A DNA stretch of 64,000 nucleotides, from assembly GCF_000346465.2 (NCBI RefSeq), contig NC_034013.1, forward strand, positions 9,924,137-9,988,136, read 5' to 3'. The stretch's first letter is position 1. Each line of letters begins with the position of its first letter. This stretch comes from Prunus persica (lineage: Eukaryota; Streptophyta; Magnoliopsida; Rosales; Rosaceae). The notes under the pieces were generated by a model. The model did not search any database. It saw only the letters and a program-made list of their open reading frames with translations, and was not told the DNA's origin. This document shows, one piece after another, positions 55,827 to 64,000 of this stretch. Position numbers and translations under genes: made by a program.

Positions 55827-58800
55827 TCAATTTCCATCGCTAGCAAGTCTCTCATCCAGTATTCTTTTCCCCATGTACCTGCACCATAAAAAAAAATCAA
55901 TACATAAATACCATCCATGTTAAGGACTGCTTTTTAAATGCTTAAAAGTGTTTTCTGACAACAAAAAGTACTTCTGATGACGTTAAATGTTCTTCTAATA
56001 GAAGTGAGACTCGAAAAAGCACTTATAGGCAGAAGTAGTGCTTCCTTCAAAAGTAATTTTAACCTGATTATGAACTGAAAAAAAAAAATTTAAAATTACC
56101 TTCCAAGCATCATTACGGTGGCTTGGGGATTGGTTCCGGGGGAGTAAATAAACGTCGAACCATCGATAACACGAAGAGCATCAACGCCGAGAACCTTGTA
56201 CTGATAATCAACAACCCTCCCAACTTGGCAGCCTCCATGGTAGTGCCATATGGTCATCACAGTGTCCTTGCAAAACTGATCCAAAGACCTTGAGACGTTG
56301 GCATGCTTGGGCAACAAGTTAATTGGGCTGTTTGCTGTAATGTTGAGCAGAGCTGCTAAAGACAGATAGTCATATCTGAATTTGGAGAAGGGCTTTGATT
56401 CAATTATTTTCTCTATGGTCTCAAGGCCCTGGATGCATCTCTCCAAGTCTTGGGGATCTTTGAAATAGTTGAATGTGACTGATGGGTTGTCGTTCGGGTT
56501 TCGGGTTCGGAGCTCCAAATGGCCAGTGGAAATTGGGCCCATGACTTTCTCGAGAATGAACCCTCCCCTGAAGGCTGGGGCTTCAAGACTGTTCATATAT
56601 TCCACTGCCTTGGCTAGGGCTTCTGGGGTCCTTTGCTTTGGTGGCACTGTTGACAGCTGTCCAATCTGCCAAACATGAATAATAATAAATAGGGACATTT
56701 TGGAAAATTAATACACCCAAAATCTTATCAACACTACTCGACATCCAATTATGCTTTTATTGAAAATTAAAATATAATCGAAAAAAAGGGGAGTCTGCGA
56801 CCTGACCAGGGATACTCCAACCTCAAGGACGAAAATGCAACACGGGTATAATTCAGGGACCTTTACTACAATTTAGTTTTTATTTTATTTTCAAATCAAT
56901 ACGCCTAGGGGTAAAATTGGAACTAAAAATTAGGAGTTGGGTGTGCTGATCAATTTTTTTATGTATATGAATGATAGAGAACTTGGGCTTGGCATGGCCC
57001 AATTGAATTGAGAATTGAGAACTGAGAATTGGTATTATTACCTTGGGAGAGAACATTCCAAAGTCTCTGGTTGCAGAAGAGCCAGCAAAGTTTTCACCGC
57101 TGGCAGCTTCAATGTAGCTGCCAAAGTGGGTGATGCCGACCACTTGGATGAGTGACACCTCGACAGGGATGGGTGAGGGCACGAAAATTGCGTTCATCGG
57201 GTTGTCAGACATTCCTTGCCCAACCAAGGGTTGGTCCACCACCACTGTGATGTTGTGGGCCCTGAGGTGCTCTGCTGGGCCCACCCCACTCAACATTAGA
57301 AGCTGTGGGCTCCCGAGTGCCCCAGATGATACAATGATCTCGTTTGTAGGCCCACTCTTTAGATAAGCTCTGTGCTTGGTCCCTGATGCATCTCTGAACA
57401 CCACCCCATGGGCCAACGGCCTTGATTTTCCTGTTCAATATTAGAGATACAAAATAAAAACCATTTACCATTTACCATTAGAAAATATTCCCTCCTTCGT
57501 TTGTAAGTAGGAACTCTTATATTCTTATTAATAATAATATAACATGTATGTATATATTTTTCTTTTTGTATTTATAATAAATTATTTTTGCACAAGTGTC
57601 AAACCGTAATTTGCAGGAATAATGAAATTCTTGGTAAGCAGTATCCTTTATCATTTTCCAAAAAATTGAGAAAATTAATATGATAAATTAAAAAAGGGGA
57701 AAGAGGAGGAGAAGATCACAAACCTTTTGTTCTGAAGAGGATCTTGTGGACAGTGGCATGCAAGAGCACGGTAAGTCCTGTGGGGTTAGCGTACTGTAAT
57801 AAATCTGCGGCAGTGTGTCTATGTCCCTCAAGATCAAATATGGTCCCTCCAACTTTGGTCCCGTAGATATGGTCGTAAGTGAACCCGTTGTAGGGCACCA
57901 CCCCGGCTTGCACCAGACCGGCACGCACCGCGGACTGCCACGCCTGTATTGGTGGCTGAAACGCCACGAGCCGCTCCACCCATTGGTACGATTCGTTCAC
58001 TAACCGCGTATCCCATCCTGCTTCCCTAAAGAAAGGAAAAAAAGAAAAGAATGGGCATCGATCTAAGATAAATGAAGCATGTGTGAGCACACAATTAATT
58101 TCCTTTTTCTATTAAAACTAAAGGCATAACAATAAACAATGCGTCAAGAAGACAAGTGAATATAATATGTACATAGATATAATAAATTATACGTATATTT
58201 ATACCTGGCGTAGTCAGTGGCGGCGCGTGAGTAAAACCCGGCATTGAGGCAGCTTCCGCCACCTAACACGCGGGCCCGGGCGTTAATGACACCATCCTCG
58301 GAGATGAAGCGCTGGGAAGGGGAGGTGGGGGAGAGGTCAGAGAGTGCACGGCCAAAGGCTGACACATTAGTAATGTTGGGGTTGCCATAGGGGGTGCCGC
58401 CGCGTTCAAGTAACAAAACGCTGTAGTTTTGGGATAGAGTGGCGGCCAAGGGGCAGCCAGCAGTGCCACCACCCACTATAATGTAGTCATAGTATGATAT
58501 GTCCGGAGCTGTGGTTGCATTGTGCATGAAGCTGAAGTTTGGAGCTGTAAATTACAGATTAAAATATTTTTGTTTACTGTTCATAGAAAAATACACTTTT
58601 TTTTGAAAGCAAATATATTATTCTTGGTATTTATACACGTAAGTGCGTACATATTTTCACGAATAATACACATTTTCTCGAATATTTTGTAACAGTACAT
58701 GTATTATATTCGAATCATACATATTGTACTTGTTCTGTATTTTGCTAACTATACTCATTATATTCCACAAACAATTAGTGATGTCTGCTCAATATGTGCC

Positions 58801-59071
58801 GATGGATCAGGTAGGGACTCATTGTTGTAGAACAACAACTGCAGAATCCATGGATCTCTATTATCACAGTCATCACAAACTCAGAGATCACTGCTTTCAT
58901 TTCATGCAATTACAAGACTCTTAATTAACCAATTAATTTCACAATATTCACAAATAATTAATAAGGAAAAAAAAAAAAAAAACTGGTACCTGTTTCAGCT
59001 CCACAAAAGCCATGAAAGAAGAGAATCCCAACGAGGGCAGCACCAAACAATTTCCACCACCCAAAACCCAT
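55827..59071 (-). CDS. HOTHEAD-like GMC (glucose-methanol-choline) FAD oxidoreductase
   Basis: A secreted FAD-dependent oxidoreductase. The family includes HOTHEAD, implicated in long-chain omega-hydroxy fatty acid oxidation for cuticle, and the mandelonitrile lyases. Exons in gene order: 58990-59071, 58205-58544, 57724-58025, 57042-57430, 56100-56665, 55827-55878. They give 576 residues in phase. A signal peptide covers about 1-25. The FAD-binding GGGTAG motif lies at 52-57, LLLERGG soon after, and RARVLGGGSCLNAGFYSR is the GMC signature. The active-site region reads WHYHGGCQVG (His512-Tyr-His514), with Asn550 in PGTNPQATVMMLGRYMG. HIYGTKVGGTIFD and NPMNAIFVPSP resemble HOTHEAD more than mandelonitrile lyase. 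All exon ends fit GT-AG. The substrate cannot be decided from sequence. Confidence 0.94.
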
Positions 59072-59182
59072 TACGTATAATGTAATATATCCCACTTTCA
59101 AAACAACTCCTACGCAAAAAGCTTTTGTGTGTTTATGTAAATGGGCTGGCTTGCTTTGCTCTACAGACCTTAAGCAGTTCCT

Positions 59183-59192
59183 TATATATATT
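59183..59192 (-). promoter_or_regulatory. TATA box of the HOTHEAD-like gene
   Basis: AATATATATAAG on the minus strand, about 115 bases upstream of the ATG at 59071, is a good plant TATA candidate. The transcription start would lie near 59155. Confidence 0.6.
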
Positions 59193-59508
59193 TAGTACAA
59201 GTTTCAGGGCTCAACGATCTCAGCAGCGGTAAGTACTGAAAGAAGCTCACAAACCCAATGATGTGCAGAGAAAATGGAGGAGATCAAAAAAAGATTCAAG
59301 AAAATGCACAAGATTGTGATATAGGAGCTAGAAATTAGCTCGGTCAATTTATAGACCCAAAAACTCAAAAAAGAAACAAATGTGAGCAATGTGGTAACAC
59401 TAGGTGTTCAAATATATAGCTTCACATGTTATATATTGGGCTAGAAATTTGGACTAGTGTCTGTTTGCTTTCAGTAAAATGTACTATTCGCTGAGATGTA
59501 GAGTGTTT

Positions 59509-59510
<2 letters not shown>

Positions 59511-59541
<31 letters not shown>
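59511..59541. repeat. GA microsatellite
   Basis: A GA dinucleotide run of about 30 bases, roughly 450 bases upstream of the HOTHEAD-like start codon. Confidence 0.92.
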
Positions 59542-59543
<2 letters not shown>

Positions 59544-59973
59544 AACGGGGGAGGGAGGAGGGCAGTTGGTTTTTGTTTAATTGCACCAAACAACTGCTGG
59601 TGGACTAAATTCTGGGGCCTTTAGACAAGTGGAGATTGTATCGCTATCAAACTTTCTTGGTCATGATAATGTGTGATTGATGCATATTAGAATTGCTTAC
59701 CCAAAAAAATAAAAATAAAATAGAACATTAAGTTTTCCCAAAAAAAAACCCCCATTTAAATAGACATCTGTCTCCGGAACAATTATGGTCTCAATGGCCC
59801 TAGTGTGAGGTGCGAAGTACAACTACTAATGAGTGTTAGTGAGGGCCTGCATTGTTTACTTCGGGTGGATTTTGCAGAAGTCTAACATGGGCTATTTCTG
59901 ACTGTTAATTAACACTTACTTATAATTGAAAATTACCTACAAATGCTCACACTGTGACTTGCTCATTTTTTTA

Positions 59974-60496
59974 GGTAAAAAGTCATTTATAGTCCCTGTA
60001 GTTTACTGGTTTTATCACTTGTGTCTATTTAGTTTTAATTTTTGTAATTTTATCCTTGTAGTTTTCAATTTTGTCAATTTTATCCTTGTAATTTTCAATT
60101 TGAAGCAATTCAAGGACATATTTTAATTTTTGTCAAAATTCCTCTCAATTATGTTAAGTTTTGATCACGTGTCACTCACGAAGATGGGTATTTTGGTCAA
60201 CTCAAGTCAAATTTCTCCTAAATTCCTTCAAATTTTCCCTTATTTCAATCCAAAAATGTAAATTCTTTTGAAACCCCAATATCGTGCCTAAAGTGAATGG
60301 AAAGAGCTCCAAGTTGTGTTTTATTGTTATATGGCTCGAGTGAACCTCAACGTGAGGGGCACATGATCAAAACTTAATGAAATTTGGAGGAATTTGACAT
60401 AAATTGAAATGTATCTTTGAATTGCTCAAAATTGAAACTACATGAATCAAAATGGTAAAATTGACAAACTATAGAGACCAAAAGTAAACTTTTGCC
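59974..60496. mobile_element. Foldback/MITE-like element with ~190-bp inverted arms
   Basis: The left arm (from 59974) reads GGTAAAAAGTCATTTATAGT, then CCTTGTAGTTTTCAATTTTG and GAAGCAATTCAAGGACAT, and reaches GTTAAGTTTTGATCACGTG. The inverted right arm (ending 60496) reads GGCAAAAGTTTACTTTTGGT, GAGCAATTCAAAGATACAT and ATTAAGTTTTGATCATGTG. The arms are similar but diverged, with about 150 bases of unpaired centre. No transposase is present. The flanks are T-rich, which hides any target duplication. Confidence 0.65.
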
Positions 60497-60569
60497 TTTT
60501 CTTATATGGTACAAGCTATAGTCTAAACAAAGGGGGAAAATGGTTTCTCACATACAAACAGAACTAAGA

Positions 60570-60640
60570 CGCCATGAGGGTTCGAACCTGAGACCTCTAC
60601 TCTACAAGTCAGGGCCCTTTTCATTGAATTAGACGCTATT
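60570..60640 (-). mobile_element. tRNA-like relic, probable SINE or degenerate tRNA sequence
   Basis: On the minus strand TCTAATTCAATGA (about 60621-60633) resembles an A box, and CAGGTTCGAACCC (about 60578-60590) is a strong B box or T-arm about 30 bases later. The anticodon arm and acceptor stem do not pair convincingly, so I do not call a functional tRNA. Confidence 0.4.
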
Positions 60641-62355
60641 TGCATGACTAGCTCATTTTTGTGTTAATGTTTGGGAGCACTATGCAAACAATGCCAGTGC
60701 CATTTTTAATTTTGCCCATATTTAGTTTAACATCATTACTTAATACATTGTCTATATACTATAACTTTTATCGACCAACTTCCTATTTTCATAATATTGG
60801 AAAGCAAAAGTAGCAGTCGCAGTTGCAATCAATGTGGAATGACTTTAAATGCCAGAGCGGCTTTTTGAAGATGATCAAATTCAAAGGGATCATGGGGACT
60901 CACTTATTAGCCTTACAAAGAAGTTGAACTACTACTTGTACACAAGTAGTTGGATCTTAATGTCTCATTTAAAAGTTTAGACCTACAACATATTGGTACA
61001 CTAATACACTCCTTATTTTGATTAATTATTTGAAAATAATTAGTTTTGACTCCAAAACATCAGTTTTGGAATTTATTAAAGAAAACAAGAGAATCCAACA
61101 TTTGCTTCATGTAAACAAATATAGTACCAACATGCACATAAGTGGGCCTAGTCGTGTGAAATAGGATTTTGATTTACAAACTATCGGTCTCAAATTCAAA
61201 TTATTATGACACCTTGGTAATGTGTGCGTGAGAAACCTTCTCTTGTATCACTTGTACTAAAAAAACAAGTACTATAGAGCTTTGGAGTGAGAGCTTCCAC
61301 TAATTAACATTTTTTGAAGTGTGCATTTGCCAACGTTGAAAGGACATGGACCATATATAAAACCCTCTCCAATGGAGGTGTAAACATGAAGTAGGTGGAT
61401 ATTTAATAACCACATTTTTCCTTGGTTAATTTATGCTGAAAAAAGCAGATCATGTGGTGATTTGTTAAACATCCATCTGTCAACAAATGCAATAATGCTT
61501 GCATAAACAGAGAGTTTTATACAAGAGTTTTCCGAAACAGAAGGAAGAAGACTTTAAATGTCCAGAGCCCTAAGAATAATTTTTATCTTCTTATTTTATT
61601 TTTTTGGATTTTTTAAGGGTTATTTTTAATTAATTGGTTTGGAGCCATTGACAAAATAGTTTAGAAAACATAATTGCATCATCGTCAAAGGCCACACGTA
61701 TACCATATTTTCCGGTGATTATTAGCAATATTCACTTTGGATGAGCGACAAAGAAGAAAAGAAAGTCCATTTTTTTGATGGCTCTTTTCTTCTTTTTCTT
61801 TTTCAAACATCCCTTTGAGAGAATCTTATAATATAATAGACTCTCACCACATCTGTGAGAATTATTCTCATTTTCAAGATGAAAATGGCAATATAAGGGT
61901 AAATACTTCCTATGGGAATACTTTATACATTTACTCTTCATCTTTTTGGGGCTGAACCCATCATGGCCTAAAAATGTTGTACCAAGTAGATATTTCAAAA
62001 AAATGGGATCACCAGGAGAGGATTCTTCAATCATTTTTCATTGGTAACCCTTTTCTTTCCTAATTAAGCATTTGCCCTTTCAGACCCAAAATAAATAAAT
62101 AAAATTCCCTTAAAATAGCTTGCACAAGCCGGGAGAACATCCCGTAAGCATTTCAGGTGGTTGCAAGTATAAAAATGGGGGAAGCGAGTACAGTAGGACA
62201 CAATGGGGTTTTATTGAAATTGGAGACCATAAACAATGACCTAGTTTTCTATCAATATACACGCGGCTAAAAAATAATAACACTTCAACGGAAAAATTGA
62301 GTGGGTTTTGAATTGGGAAGAGATCGGGCATTTTTCTGATGCCAATAAAGATGAA

Positions 62356-64000
62356 TCAATAGAGAGTGTTGTATGTAAAGCAGGTGGCAATAATGGAAAT
62401 AACGCAAATGAAGAGGGAAGGAAATAAGGTGACGTTCAGGAGCTTACTCTCCCCCAAGTATCCAGCCAGAGTTATGGTGGCATCTGCAACTACTCGAGCG
62501 AGCGTCCCAGCTTCTGTTGAAAGTAATCCACCATTGTAAGTTCCGCGGGAAAGCCTCGATGACATGACCCTAGAGAGAAGTGACAAGTTGACACCTGCAT
62601 AAACGATGGTTGCACGTTTGAGTGTAAGAAAGAGGACTTCTTATATGCTGCATAAACCATTTTGGAAAAAAGATTTACTGATTAAATTTTGTGCATTTGA
62701 TATTACTATACATGTTCTAAGGAGTTTTCAGAAAGAATGGTTCTTCATGAAGTCGTACTGCATGAGAATCTCAAAGAAAAAGGGCACGATTAATCCCTTA
62801 AAAGGTGAGCACAAGGGGATAGTCTGATAGTAAGACAACAGCTGAATTTTGTTACTACCGAGAACTGAAGAATTGTATGTGTGACTCCTGCTACATAATA
62901 AACGTTATACTTCAATTGCTAAGAGCTCGTTTGGTAATCTCTCTGTTTTCTGTTTACCATTTTTTGTTTAAATTCAAAAAAACAAATATAGGGAGACAGA
63001 GAAGAGGAGGAGAGAGATTAGAAAGGTGAGGAAGAGAGGAGGATTTTTAAACTAAAACTTAAACAAAAAACATCATTGTTTGGAGTTTTATCTTTTATGT
63101 AGCATTTCCCTTCATTTCTATAAACCAAAAAGTAATTGAATTGAATAAAAATATATCACCTTCCAGTACTTCGGCTGAAACGAACATGATGAGCCCTGAG
63201 CTGACATATTGTACCACAGAGTATGGATTAAACATATGGAAGCTCATAACTATGCCTATGCAAACCACTATTTCAGATGCTAATAAAATTTGCCTGCAGT
63301 CAGGTCAACAAGAACAAATCCATCAGTGAGCAGGACAAATATTAATGGAACTTTCAACTAGCAACTATAATAGAGCACTGTACGTAAAGAAAGATTAAAG
63401 GTATTCTTCCTGTGAAAAATCACCTGTCTTCAAACATGTTGCTGATGTAGCTCCCAACAAGAATATTTACTGGAAGAACGGTTAGCCCAAGACAGAAGAG
63501 AAAAATTGCGACTTTGCTAGTACTCCAGCTAAAGTAGTATGTGGTAATAACACTAGATTCTGAAAGTAAAATCTCCATTGCATACTTGAGCATGAAATAT
63601 ATCAACAATTGAACCTGTTGAAACCACAGAAAAGTAGAAAGGGTTTATGTCCCAAAGATTTAGCAATGCAGACTGAAGTGGAAATAAAACATTTCAAAGA
63701 TTTAGCACTAAAGATAAAATAACAAAATACACGATAAGAATAAAAAATTGAAAGCATCAACTAGAGTTAGGTGAAGGCAGACCTCCAACTATTTTCAGGT
63801 TAACACTGACGTCAAAGATTCAGATACAATTAATGGAATAATTGAGTTGTGAAACTCATTGAAACTCAAAATCAGTTAGATACCTTCACAGAGGGTGTGA
63901 GTAGTCGATATGCTGATTGAATCGAAGTGGCTGGTCGACGGGTCTCCTCCGGTGCTTCTTCACTTTCATCTATATCTTGGTCACCATCTTCATCTTCTTT
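62356..64000 (-). CDS. PHT5: SPX-MFS vacuolar phosphate transporter (PHT5/VPT type), C-terminal part
   Basis: The last four exons of a gene that continues beyond the right edge, in gene order 63884-64000 (cut by the window end), 63424-63614, 63160-63293 and 62356-62594. They join in phase to about 226 residues. The visible part starts in an acidic cytoplasmic linker ([20 protein letters not shown]). It continues through hydrophobic segments of the major facilitator fold ([52 protein letters not shown]) and ends with the conserved tail [19 protein letters not shown] and [10 protein letters not shown]. These match the SPX domain-containing membrane proteins that load phosphate into the vacuole. 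The SPX sensor domain itself lies outside the window. Confidence 0.92.

Larger units (their letters stand above)
59072..62355. other. Intergenic between HOTHEAD-like gene and SPX-MFS gene
   Basis: The left end is the promoter of the HOTHEAD-like gene, with a GA microsatellite (59511-59541). A 0.5-kb inverted-repeat element occupies 59974-60496 and a tRNA-like relic lies near 60570-60640. The remainder is AT-rich with no recognisable gene. The last few hundred bases before 62356 should be the 3'UTR of the transporter. Confidence 0.55.

Noticed and set aside
55827..59071. Annotation as (R)-mandelonitrile lyase
   Set aside because: The protein shares the GMC fold, but the motifs around the substrate site and the DNPMN and GTKVGGTIFD segments resemble HOTHEAD more closely.
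60570..60640. Functional tRNA gene on the minus strand
   Set aside because: The A and B boxes are visible, but the acceptor and anticodon stems do not pair well enough.

Overview
The window is plant nuclear DNA from a eudicot. It has AT-rich intergenic DNA, spliced genes with GT-AG introns, CT-rich leaders and many small non-autonomous transposons. Gene content and structure suit a woody rosid, possibly Rosaceae such as Prunus, but no single feature proves that. All coordinates were derived by hand, joining reading frames at GT-AG sites and checking phase.

Layout, left to right: an intronless L-type lectin receptor kinase (1126-3039, +) whose kinase domain looks inactive; a ten-exon phospholipase D of the beta/gamma class (4257-9929, +); a two-exon nucleotide-rhamnose synthase/epimerase-reductase (12852-14215, +); two tandem ten-exon cucumisin-like subtilases on the minus strand (14784-18175 and 21437-25374), separated by a young 1.4-kb LTR element; an intronless class I TCP factor (28442-29563, -) with a Mutator-type MITE upstream; a twelve-exon cytosolic HMG-CoA synthase (31995-36339, -) with all its catalytic residues; a 10-kb gene-poor stretch; an intronless PLP-fold, molybdenum-cofactor-sulfurase-like protein (46690-48666, -); a 7-kb gene-poor stretch with a large tandem duplication; a six-exon HOTHEAD-like GMC oxidoreductase (55827-59071, -); and the last four exons of an SPX-MFS vacuolar phosphate transporter running off the right edge (62356-64000, -).

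The genes do not form one pathway. They are housekeeping or family genes: lipid signalling, UDP-rhamnose supply, extracellular proteolysis, transcription, mevalonate synthesis, cuticle-type oxidation and phosphate storage. I found no convincing new multi-gene system. The points most worth a second look are the degenerate receptor kinase, the young LTR element between the subtilase copies, several uncatalogued inverted-repeat elements, the 50-53.6 kb duplication and an orphan coding-like fragment near 55.1 kb.
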